From assembly GCA_031360915.1 (NCBI GenBank), contig JANMCE010000044.1, positions 1 through 11,614 on the forward strand: a stretch of DNA of 11,614 bases, written 5' to 3'. Under the pieces are notes generated by a model. That model made no database searches and had not been told where the DNA came from. It saw only the letters and a program-made list of their open reading frames with translations. Source of the DNA: JANMCE01 sp031360915 (GTDB lineage Bacteria; Actinomycetota; Acidimicrobiia; Acidimicrobiales; Ilumatobacteraceae). Made by a program: the position numbers and the translations under genes. Each line of letters starts with the position of its first letter. Positions within the stretch are counted from its first letter, which is position 1. Of this stretch, positions 5,636 to 11,614 are shown piece after piece.

Positions 5636-7360
5636 ATGCGGCGGAACTATCTCGTCCCTCTCTTGACGATCGTGATTCTGGCCATTGTGGCCATTTCGAC
5701 GACGCTCGGTTTGGGGAAGAAACCTCTTCTCGGTCTTGACCTGCAGGGTGGCGCCTCTGTGGTGCTGCAGGCCAAAGGCGAGTACAAGTCAGAAGCGATC
5801 GACAAGGCGAAGGAAATCATCCGCAGCCGCGTAGACGGCCTCGGCGTGGCCGAGCCCGAAATCACCCGGCAGGGCAACAACATCGTCATTTCGCTGCCCG
5901 GTGTAAGCGATCAGCAAAAGGCACTTGACCTTGTCGGCAAGACTGCCGAGCTCCGGTTCCGTCCGGTCTTGCGTCAGTTGAACCCGGACGAGAACGTGGG
6001 TGACTACGACCTCGCCGCGTTGCAAGCGTTGACGAACGCATCGGCGACGCCCGTATCGATCGACCCAGCCACCGCTACGGCGCCGGCTACCACCGTTGCC
6101 GGTGACACGGCCACGACCGCCACCACGCTTGCCGGCTCGCTCGGAAAGTCGGCGCCCCGCCAGACAGCCACCACGACAACGGCCGCCGACGCCACCACCA
6201 CAACGGCCACTTCGACCGCCGGCGCGACCACGACGGCTGCAACCGCCGGTGTCACCACCACGGTCGATCCGAACGCACCGACTACCACGTCGCCGCCGGT
6301 GCCCACCACTCTCATCAAGACCACCAAGCCTGAAGAAGACAAGCCAGGTCAGACCGTGGTTCTGCCCCAGGTTGATCCGGTAACCAAGAAGATCGTCGCC
6401 CGCTTCGAACTCGGCCCGTCGTTCCTCACCGGTATCGCCGTCAGCGATGCATCGGCCCGGTTCAGCGACAACGGCGGTTGGTCGGTTGCGCTCTCGGTCA
6501 AGGGCGGTGCCGACGGCATCGACGCCTGGAACGCGGCAGGTAAGACGTGCTTTGACGGTGGCGCTACCTGCCCGGGAACCCCCGGTCGTATCGCCATCGT
6601 GCTCGACGGTGAGGTGCAGTCAGCGCCACAGATTCAGCCTGAAGGCAAGTCGGGTGGCCAGGGTTATTCCCCCTTCAAAGCCGACCAGATCTCCATCTCG
6701 GGCAACTTCAAAGAAAAAGACGCTCGCTCGCTCGCTCTCGTGCTGCGCTACGGCGCACTGCCCGTGCAGCTTGAGCCGCAAGCCGTCCAGACGCTGTCTG
6801 CCACACTCGGCAAAGACTCACTGAAGGCTGGCGTGGTGGCCGGTCTGGTCGGTATCGGCCTAGTGCTGCTGTTCATGCTGTTCTACTACCGCATGCTTGC
6901 CATCATCGTGGTCTTCGGCCTCGGTGTTTCCGCCGCCATCCTCTGGAGCATCATTGGTTGGCAGCACGCCGTGATGACGCTGGCCGGAGCCACCGGCATC
7001 ATCGTGTCCATCGGCGTCACCGTCGATAGCTACGTCGTGTTCTTCGAACGATTAAAGGACGAAGTGCGCAGCGGTAAGACGCTGCGGTCGTCTACCACCA
7101 AGGGTTTCGCCAGCGCATGGCGCACCATCGTGGCCGCCGACACCGTGTCGCTCATCGCTGCGGGCATCCTTTACTGGCGCACCGTTGGCTCGGTGCGAGG
7201 CTTCGCCTACTACCTCGGCCTGTCGACCCTGATCGACTTGGTCGTCGCCTATTTCTTCACCCGAAACGCTGTACGGCTCTTGGCCAGCAGCAAGTTCTTC
7301 GCCAATCGCCGCGTACTCGGCGTGATGTCGGGCGAAGCAGTCGCCGGAGGTGCGGCATGA
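5636..7360 (+). CDS. secD: Protein translocase subunit SecD
   Basis: SecD, with SecF, uses the proton gradient to help release and fold proteins leaving SecYEG. The 574-residue product has a first membrane segment (about 6-24), LLGLDLQGGASVVL (31-44), the extracytoplasmic domain with IIRSRVDGLGVAEPEI (61-76) and LVLRYGALPVQLEPQ (368-382), then five more membrane segments (about 396-416, 420-438, 446-470, 497-514, 522-545). The conserved intramembrane Asp is D464 in TVDSYVVFFERLKDEVR. Between about 138 and 230 lies a long Thr/Ala-rich insertion. C305 and C312, in the extracytoplasmic part, could form a disulfide. ATG 5636 follows AAGGG at 5624-5628 with a 7-base gap. The stop overlaps the secF start as ATGA, so SecD and SecF are likely made in step. 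Confidence 0.96.
   Translation: MRRNYLVPLLTIVILAIVAISTTLGLGKKPLLGLDLQGGASVVLQAKGEYKSEAIDKAKEIIRSRVDGLGVAEPEITRQGNNIVISLPGVSDQQKALDLVGKTAELRFRPVLRQLNPDENVGDYDLAALQALTNASATPVSIDPATATAPATTVAGDTATTATTLAGSLGKSAPRQTATTTTAADATTTTATSTAGATTTAATAGVTTTVDPNAPTTTSPPVPTTLIKTTKPEEDKPGQTVVLPQVDPVTKKIVARFELGPSFLTGIAVSDASARFSDNGGWSVALSVKGGADGIDAWNAAGKTCFDGGATCPGTPGRIAIVLDGEVQSAPQIQPEGKSGGQGYSPFKADQISISGNFKEKDARSLALVLRYGALPVQLEPQAVQTLSATLGKDSLKAGVVAGLVGIGLVLLFMLFYYRMLAIIVVFGLGVSAAILWSIIGWQHAVMTLAGATGIIVSIGVTVDSYVVFFERLKDEVRSGKTLRSSTTKGFASAWRTIVAADTVSLIAAGILYWRTVGSVRGFAYYLGLSTLIDLVVAYFFTRNAVRLLASSKFFANRRVLGVMSGEAVAGGAA
6047..6325 (+). repeat. Thr/Ala low-complexity insertion in SecD
   Basis: This in-frame segment (SecD residues about 138-230) is dominated by Thr and Ala with runs such as TATTTTAADATTTTATSTAG, ending in a Pro-containing stretch (about 214-224). 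It has no charged core or predicted fold and sits in the extracytoplasmic domain after the RFRPV motif. The DNA is built from ACC, ACG, ACA and GCC codons in irregular order, with no exact tandem unit. It is probably a flexible linker. Confidence 0.8.
7346..7350 (+). promoter_or_regulatory. Ribosome-binding site GGAGG for secF
   Basis: GGAGG lies within the end of secD, 6 bases before ATG 7357. It fixes the secF start against the longer open frame from 7117, whose first 80 codons shadow secD. Confidence 0.75.
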
Positions 7361-8508
7361 CCGACACAATCATCCAAGACGCGGCCGAACCGGTTTCGGT
7401 CGCACCCCGCAGTGTGTGGCACCGCCTCTATCACGGCGAGACGACCTACGACTTTGTCGGCAAGCGCAAGATCGGTTTCACCATCTCGGCCGTGCTGTTG
7501 GCCATCACCCTCGTCTCACTACTTGGTCGTGGTCTGAACCTCGGCCTCGACTTCAAAGGCGGCGTGGTCTGGGACGTCCCGGCCAAGAACGGCCTGACCG
7601 TCGGCGACGTGAAGTCAGTTCTTGAGGCGAACGGCATCACCGGTGAGGACGCGAAAGTGCAGACCGTCAATGGCTCATCGGGTGAACGCGTTCGCGTGCA
7701 GACCGGTGTGCTCGACAACGCCAAGCAGGCCAAGGTCCGTAGCGACCTTGCAGCCAAGGCCGGTATCACGGATCTGCAGGACGTGCCGGTGAACTCCGTC
7801 AGCTCCACCTGGGGTAAGGAGATCACTAGCAAGGCCATCTCGGCTCTGGTGGTGTTCTTCATCACCCTTACCATCTACATTCGCTTCCGGTTTGAATGGA
7901 AGATGGCGGTTGCTGCGTTCGCTGCAGTTGTGCATGACGTGGCGATCTCTGTCGGGGTCTACTCACTGTTTGGTTTTACCGTTACTCCGGCCACGGTCAT
8001 CGCGTTTCTCACCATCTTGGGCTTCTCGCTCTACGACACCATCGTCGTGTTCGACAAGGTGCATGAGAACACCCGAAAGCTCACCACCGGCCGCTATACC
8101 TACGGCGATGTTGTGAACCTCTCGATGAACCAGACGCTCATGCGCTCGATCAATACCACCCTCGCTGCGGTGCTGCCGGTGCTCTCGCTGCTGGTGATCG
8201 GCGCTGGCGTGATGGGGGCCGTCGCCATCAAGGACTTCGCGCTCGCCCTCTTCGTCGGTCTGCTCGTCGGTGCCTATTCGTCCATCTTCATCGCTACGCC
8301 GATCCTGTGGTTCCTGAAGAATCGCGAGCCGCGTAACAAAGCACTTGAGACTCGCCTTGGTCGCGGGGGCGGCGAGGTACTGAAGAGCCGGGCCGTCGCC
8401 GCAGGTGTGTCCACGGGTGCCGTCGGCGTGACGCCCGCCGGTGGTTCAGCGCCCTTCGTTCCGGTGTTCACCCATCCTCCTCGGCCCCGGAAGAAGAAGC
8501 GCCGATAA
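7357..8508 (+). CDS. secF: Protein translocase subunit SecF
   Basis: SecF is the partner of SecD in the proton-driven accessory complex of the Sec translocon. The 383-residue product has a cytoplasmic N terminus, a first membrane segment (about 39-57), GLDFKGGVVW (63-72), a small extracytoplasmic domain (about 75-155), then five membrane segments between about 158 and 320. Family motifs are FRFEWKMAVAAFAAVVHDV (177-195), FLTILGFSLYDTIVVFDKVH (217-236) with the intramembrane Asp D227, and SMNQTLMRSINTTLAAVLPV (256-275). The C-terminal cytoplasmic tail is Gly/Ala-rich and ends in a very basic HPPRPRKKKRR (373-383). Start ATG 7357 has a GGAGG site and overlaps secD by 4 bases. Apt begins 9 bases after the stop. 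Confidence 0.96.
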   Translation: MTDTIIQDAAEPVSVAPRSVWHRLYHGETTYDFVGKRKIGFTISAVLLAITLVSLLGRGLNLGLDFKGGVVWDVPAKNGLTVGDVKSVLEANGITGEDAKVQTVNGSSGERVRVQTGVLDNAKQAKVRSDLAAKAGITDLQDVPVNSVSSTWGKEITSKAISALVVFFITLTIYIRFRFEWKMAVAAFAAVVHDVAISVGVYSLFGFTVTPATVIAFLTILGFSLYDTIVVFDKVHENTRKLTTGRYTYGDVVNLSMNQTLMRSINTTLAAVLPVLSLLVIGAGVMGAVAIKDFALALFVGLLVGAYSSIFIATPILWFLKNREPRNKALETRLGRGGGEVLKSRAVAAGVSTGAVGVTPAGGSAPFVPVFTHPPRPRKKKRR

Positions 8509-8517
8509 GCTGCGCTC

Positions 8518-9048
8518 ATGGTGACTGACACGACATGGCTTACTGATCACATTCGAGCCATCGACGGTTACCCAACCGAGGGTGTGACGTTTCGCGACAT
8601 CACCCCGCTGCTGGGTGACGCCGATGCGTTCCGATTCGTGATTGATGCCCTGGCCGATCATTTCAACGGTGTGGAGTACGACCGGGTCATCGGAATAGAG
8701 GCGCGTGGATTTATCCTGGCCGCCGCGGTTGCCTACCGGGCCGGGGCCTCGTTCGTGCCCGTCCGCAAGGCCGGCAAGCTGCCCTGGGCGGTTGCCCGTG
8801 AGGAATACAGCCTCGAGTACGGGCACGATCAGCTTGAGATCCACCGCGATGCGGTGCTGCCGGGTGAGAAGGTTCTGATCATTGACGACGTGCTTGCCAC
8901 CGGTGGTACGGCCATGGCGACCGTGCGATTGATCGAAGGTCTCGGCGGCGTGGTTGCCGGGCTTGGCTTCCTGATCGAGCTGGGTGATCTCGGCGGTCGA
9001 GCAGCCCTCGGTCAGGGCCGCGAGGCTTTCAGTCTGGTGACGTACTAA
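8518..9048 (+). CDS. apt: Adenine phosphoribosyltransferase
   Basis: Apt makes AMP from adenine and phosphoribosyl pyrophosphate, salvaging adenine in the cytoplasm. The 176-residue product has the type I phosphoribosyltransferase fold. Visible motifs are EGVTFRDITPLL (21-32), GIEARGFILAAAVA (59-72), the flexible-loop region FVPVRKAGKLP (79-89), and the phosphoribosyl-pyrophosphate loop VLIIDDVLATGGTA (119-132). Length and motif spacing are normal for apt. ATG 8518 is taken as start; a GTG directly follows and cannot be excluded. No clear Shine-Dalgarno is seen, so translation may depend on secF upstream, 9 bases away. The secDF-apt-rel order is a known actinobacterial arrangement. The gene ends 4 bases before rel. 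Confidence 0.95.
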   Translation: MVTDTTWLTDHIRAIDGYPTEGVTFRDITPLLGDADAFRFVIDALADHFNGVEYDRVIGIEARGFILAAAVAYRAGASFVPVRKAGKLPWAVAREEYSLEYGHDQLEIHRDAVLPGEKVLIIDDVLATGGTAMATVRLIEGLGGVVAGLGFLIELGDLGGRAALGQGREAFSLVTY

Positions 9049-9052
9049 AGCC

Positions 9053-11305
9053 ATGGCCACTGTCGACCGCGTCCGCTCCTGGCGCCGCTCGTCGACACCG
9101 ACGCACGCGAACGAACTCACGCCGCTGCTCGATGCCTATCGTTCGATGCGGCCGAAGGCTCGGCTCGACAACATCATCGCCGCCTACGATCTGGCTGCCG
9201 AGGCGCATCGCGAACAGAACCGGTCAAGCGGCGAGAAGTACATCAACCACCCAATGGCCGTCGCCCGCATCGTGAGCGACATCGGGCTCGATGAGGCTTC
9301 CGTGGTTGCCGCGCTCATCCACGACGTGGTCGAAGACACCCACGTGTCGCTCGCCGAAGTGGAAGAACGGTTCGGCGCCGACGTGGCCATGTTGGTCGAC
9401 GGCGTCACCAAGATCGACCGCATCAGCTTTGACTCGAAGGAGGAACAGCAGGCCGCCACCATGCGCAAGATGCTGGTGGCCATGGCCCGTGACACCCGTG
9501 TGTTGCTCATCAAGCTGGCCGACCGCCTGCACAATATGCGCACCATTGCCGGTGTCTCCTCCGAGAAGCAGGAACGCAAGGCTTCTGAGACATTGGAAAT
9601 TTACGCACCGCTCGCCAACCGGCTCGGCATGCAGCAGATCCGCCAGGAGCTTGAAGACCTGTCGTTCGCCGCCATGTACCCGAAGCGCTACGCGGAGCTT
9701 GATCACATGGTCGCCGTACGCACCCCGGAGCGTGACCTGTACGTGGCCCGGCTCGTGGCCGACGTGAAGTCGAAACTGGCCGAGGTCGACATCGATGCGT
9801 CGATCACCGGTCGCAGCAAGAACCTGTGGAGCATCTGGGAAAAGATGCAGATCAAGGGCCGAGCCTTCACCGAGATCTTCGACCTGGTTGCGCTGCGGGT
9901 CGTGGTGCGAACCCAGCGCGACTGTTACGCCGCACTCGGCACCATCCACCTCGCGTACCAGCCGGTCATCGGTCGTTTCAAGGACTACATCGCGCTGCCG
10001 AAGTACAACCTGTACCGCTCGCTCCACACCACCATCATGGGGCCCGATGGCCGTGCCATCGAAGTGCAGATCCGCACCGTCGAGATGCACGAGGTGGCCG
10101 AAAACGGCGTTGCCGCACACTGGTCCTACAAGTCTGGCTCGGGGCAGGACGAGTTGGCTTGGCTCTCCCGTCTGGCCGACCGTCCGGTTGACGGCAGCGA
10201 CCCGAGCGAGTTCCTTGATGAGATCAAACGAGATCTCGACCAGGGCGAAATCTCGGTGTTCACGCCGAAGGGTCAGTCGGTGAGTCTGCCCACCGGTTCC
10301 ACCCCGGTCGACTTTGCGTACGCCGTCCATACCGAGGTCGGCCACTCGTGCATCGGGGCTCGCGTCAACGGTGATCTCGTTCGGCTCGACACGAAACTCG
10401 AGGCAGGCCAGACGGTGCAGATCGTGCTGCGCCAGGTCGACAGCGGCGGCCCCAACAAAGACTGGCTTGAGTTTGTCGCGTCCACCCGCGCTCGCCACAA
10501 GATCCGCCAGTGGTTCTCACGCGAGCGAAAGTCCGATCTGCTCGAACAGGGCCGCGAGGACATGTCCATCGCTTTACGCGGCGCCGGTTTGCCGGTGCAA
10601 CGCCTGCTGGAGGGTCCGCAAATGGTTGCAGAGGCAACTGCTTTGGGGTTCAGCGACACCGACGCGCTGCTCGTCGCAGTTGGTGACGACCATGTCGACG
10701 CTGGCGTTGTGGTTGAGCAGCTTCTGGTTGGCCTGCAGTCGGGAAACCAGGACGAGTTGCTCAGCAGCACGGTGGGCCCCAGCGCCCGGCTGCGGAACAA
10801 CAAGAGCGAAGTCGGCATCCACGTCGAAGGCTTCGACGGGGTCATGGTCCGCTTGTCACGATGCTGCACGCCGGTGCCGGGCGACGAGATCATCGGCTTC
10901 CTGACCCGAGGCCGCGGCATCAGCGTGCACCGCACCGACTGCGCCAACGCTGAGTCGCTCGAACAGGTGCAGACCATCCGCCTGGTTGACGTGGAATGGG
11001 ATGAACAGCGGGCCCGTTCACGGTTCGTTGCGTCCATTGAAGTGCAGGCATACGACCGTACCGGTTTGCTGCGCGACGTTGCCGATGCTCTGTCGCAGAA
11101 CGATCTCAACATCGTGTCGTCCTCCACCACCACCGGCGTCGACCGGATCTGCAAGATGCGTTTCGATATCGAGATGGGCGACCCCGCCCACATCCAAGCC
11201 ACCCTGCGCAACGTGCGCGGCCTCGACGGCGTGTTCGACGCCTACCGTCACGTGCCCGGCACCCCCAACGGCTCAGGCCGCGTCCTGGCCGTCGACGGGG
11301 CCTAA
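9053..11305 (+). CDS. rel: Bifunctional (p)ppGpp synthetase/hydrolase Rel
   Basis: Rel makes and degrades the alarmone (p)ppGpp, controlling the stringent response at the ribosome. The 750-residue product has the full long-RSH layout. The hydrolase HD domain (about 40-195) shows H52, the pair H90-D91 in ALIHDVVEDT, and D157 in KLADRLHNMR. The synthetase domain (about 240-360) shows GRSKNLWSIWEKM, EIFDLVALRVVV and GRFKDYIALPKYNLYRSLHT. Its RFKD (308-311) is the RXKD signature of bifunctional enzymes, not the EXDD of synthesis-only RelA. The TGS domain is at about 398-458, the conserved-cysteine domain at 601-630 (C604, C605, H626, C630), and the ACT domain at about 658-733. Both active sites look intact. 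ATG 9053 lies 4 bases after apt with only a weak AAAG upstream. In Actinobacteria the gene is often named relA. Confidence 0.97.
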   Translation: MATVDRVRSWRRSSTPTHANELTPLLDAYRSMRPKARLDNIIAAYDLAAEAHREQNRSSGEKYINHPMAVARIVSDIGLDEASVVAALIHDVVEDTHVSLAEVEERFGADVAMLVDGVTKIDRISFDSKEEQQAATMRKMLVAMARDTRVLLIKLADRLHNMRTIAGVSSEKQERKASETLEIYAPLANRLGMQQIRQELEDLSFAAMYPKRYAELDHMVAVRTPERDLYVARLVADVKSKLAEVDIDASITGRSKNLWSIWEKMQIKGRAFTEIFDLVALRVVVRTQRDCYAALGTIHLAYQPVIGRFKDYIALPKYNLYRSLHTTIMGPDGRAIEVQIRTVEMHEVAENGVAAHWSYKSGSGQDELAWLSRLADRPVDGSDPSEFLDEIKRDLDQGEISVFTPKGQSVSLPTGSTPVDFAYAVHTEVGHSCIGARVNGDLVRLDTKLEAGQTVQIVLRQVDSGGPNKDWLEFVASTRARHKIRQWFSRERKSDLLEQGREDMSIALRGAGLPVQRLLEGPQMVAEATALGFSDTDALLVAVGDDHVDAGVVVEQLLVGLQSGNQDELLSSTVGPSARLRNNKSEVGIHVEGFDGVMVRLSRCCTPVPGDEIIGFLTRGRGISVHRTDCANAESLEQVQTIRLVDVEWDEQRARSRFVASIEVQAYDRTGLLRDVADALSQNDLNIVSSSTTTGVDRICKMRFDIEMGDPAHIQATLRNVRGLDGVFDAYRHVPGTPNGSGRVLAVDGA

Positions 11306-11359
11306 GACGTATGTCGACTGTTACGGCGCAACCTCACGTTTGGGTCGGGAGCATCCCAG

Positions 11360-11388
11360 TTGGTTTCGGGTGTATCTGATCGGATACA
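11360..11388 (+). promoter_or_regulatory. Possible promoter TTGGTT-17-GATACA
   Basis: A -35-like TTGGTT (11360-11365) and a -10-like GATACA (11383-11388) are separated by exactly 17 bases. Transcription would start near 11395, leading into the small frames after it. The match to consensus is moderate. The -10 element is also the right arm of a palindrome, which suggests repressor control. This is inference. Confidence 0.35.
11371..11388. promoter_or_regulatory. Near-perfect 18-base palindrome, possible operator
   Basis: TGTATCTGATCGGATACA has six-base arms, TGTATC and GATACA, that are exact reverse complements, and a core in which only one base pair breaks the symmetry (8 of 9 pairs match). 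Its size and symmetry fit a dimeric repressor site, and it overlaps the possible -10 element. A palindrome of this quality is expected about once per window of this size by chance, so the position carries the weight. Confidence 0.35.
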
Positions 11389-11416
11389 TGTCACAGACAA
11401 AAGGTAGCAGGAATGG

Positions 11417-11533
11417 TTGGCTCACCGAAGTCAGAAAGAACGAATTACTCAACGGTTTCTAAGGGTGCTTTTGGAAGTCGATCCGGGCGAGATCGGCCAG
11501 AAGCTCACCTCGAAGGAGGCCAGATCGCAATAG
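11417..11533 (+). CDS. Small unidentified reading frame, 38 residues from TTG or 22 from GTG 11465
   Basis: This frame is open from 11408 to the TAG at 11531-11533. Starts could be TTG 11417 or GTG 11465. From 11465 on, third codon positions are mostly G or C, like the genes in this window, and the peptide reads VLLEVDPGEIGQKL (from residue 1 of the GTG version), a plausible amphipathic sequence. Upstream of 11465 the codons are AT-richer, so the coding part may be short or the N terminus may be eroded. It matches no family I know. The stop overlaps the next GTG as TAGTG, the kind of junction seen in coupled small gene pairs. It could also be a remnant of a longer gene. Confidence 0.3.
   Translation: MAHRSQKERITQRFLRVLLEVDPGEIGQKLTSKEARSQ
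11513..11519 (+). promoter_or_regulatory. Strong Shine-Dalgarno AAGGAGG
   Basis: This perfect match to the anti-Shine-Dalgarno complement is the best in the window. It ends 13 bases before GTG 11533, longer than ideal. It argues that a gene starts shortly after it, most likely the partial frame at 11533. Confidence 0.45.
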
Positions 11534-11614
11534 TGGCGAGGCTGAAGGACGCACGCACCTGGGCGAGAATGAAATCCGAGATGCAGGCGTCCCTCGCGCG
11601 TCGAGGTCTCGATG
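11533..11614 (+). CDS. Partial unidentified gene running off the window end
   Basis: Only the first 27 residues are visible, starting from GTG 11533 with ARLKDARTWARMKSEMQASL and continuing without a stop to the edge. The frame is also open upstream to an ATG at 11413, which has AAAGG 8 bases before it, but the codons between 11413 and 11530 are AT-rich at third positions and the competing frame looks more coding there. GTG 11533 is therefore preferred; it follows AAGGAGG and overlaps the previous stop as TAGTG. The visible part is charged and probably helical. I cannot assign a family; a small DNA-binding or antitoxin-type protein is a guess without real support. Confidence 0.4.
   Translation, partial: MARLKDARTWARMKSEMQASLARRGLD

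Larger units (their letters stand above)
11306..11412. other. Intergenic region after rel
   Basis: I see no gene here. There is no strong hairpin followed by a T-run after the rel stop; the nearest candidate is a 3-base-pair stem at GGGAGCATCCC (11347-11357), too weak to call a terminator. From about 11330 to 11460 the base composition becomes richer in A and T than in the gene run before it. The region holds a possible promoter and a palindrome, listed separately. Confidence 0.5.

Noticed and set aside
6004..6342. Val/Ala-rich reverse frame resembling a membrane protein
   Set aside because: It is the complement of the Thr-rich SecD codons (ACC/ACG read as GGT/CGT and GTG/GTC), so its hydrophobicity is an artefact.
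9224..10498. 424-codon reverse-strand frame opposite rel
   Set aside because: Rel on the plus strand is complete with all domains; long antisense open frames are common opposite GC-rich genes, and the product shows no family motif.
11306..11360. Rho-independent terminator after rel
   Set aside because: Only 3-base-pair stems are found and no T-run follows.
11342..11400. Possible tRNA or tRNA fragment, because CCCAGTTGGTTTCGGG recalls a D-arm
   Set aside because: No acceptor stem, anticodon arm or T-arm can be folded around it.
10986..11462. Plus-strand frame running from within rel past its stop
   Set aside because: Most of it shadows the end of rel in another frame; the part beyond 11305 lacks coding character and family motifs.

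Overview
The window is a GC-rich bacterial chromosome segment carrying an almost unbroken run of housekeeping genes: ruvC-ruvA-ruvB, one reverse-strand gene, queA-tgt, yajC-secD-secF, apt and a bifunctional rel. The order ruvCAB ... yajC-secDF-apt-rel is the arrangement known from Actinobacteria (Streptomyces, Mycobacterium). The order queA-tgt-yajC-secDF is the one common in other phyla. Having both at one locus, with Thr-rich extracytoplasmic sequence in SecD, several genes without Shine-Dalgarno sites and GTG starts just downstream of -10-like hexamers, suggests a deep-branching actinobacterium, possibly Acidimicrobiia. That placement is inference; there is no rRNA or marker phylogeny in the window.

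Layout. Positions 1-258 are a lower-GC leader with no convincing gene. Positions 259-2412 hold ruvC, ruvA and ruvB, overlapping by 4 and 8 bases: the complete Holliday-junction branch-migration and resolution machine. Positions 2398-3030, reverse strand, encode a stand-alone double Clp-N domain protein ending in a CxxC...CxxC zinc-ribbon-like tail; its 3' end overlaps ruvB by 15 bases. A 93-base divergent spacer leads to queA and tgt (3124-5224), two steps of queuosine tRNA modification. After 69 bases come yajC, secD and secF (5294-8508), the accessory membrane complex of the Sec translocon. Then apt (8518-9048) for adenine salvage and rel (9053-11305) for (p)ppGpp synthesis and hydrolysis follow with gaps of 9 and 4 bases. 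Positions 11306-11614 look like a boundary: composition shifts, a near-perfect 18-base palindrome overlaps a possible promoter, and a small reading frame is joined through TAGTG to a gene that runs off the window.

The very short gaps and overlaps suggest two co-directional transcription units, ruvCAB and queA through rel, separated by the reverse gene. Much of the window is ordinary. The less ordinary points are the Clp-N/zinc-ribbon protein, the merged gene order, the long Thr/Ala insertion in SecD, the paired leaderless-type starts of ruvC and queA, and the unidentified module after rel. I see no CRISPR array, insertion sequence, rRNA or tRNA, and nothing that proves a new biological system.
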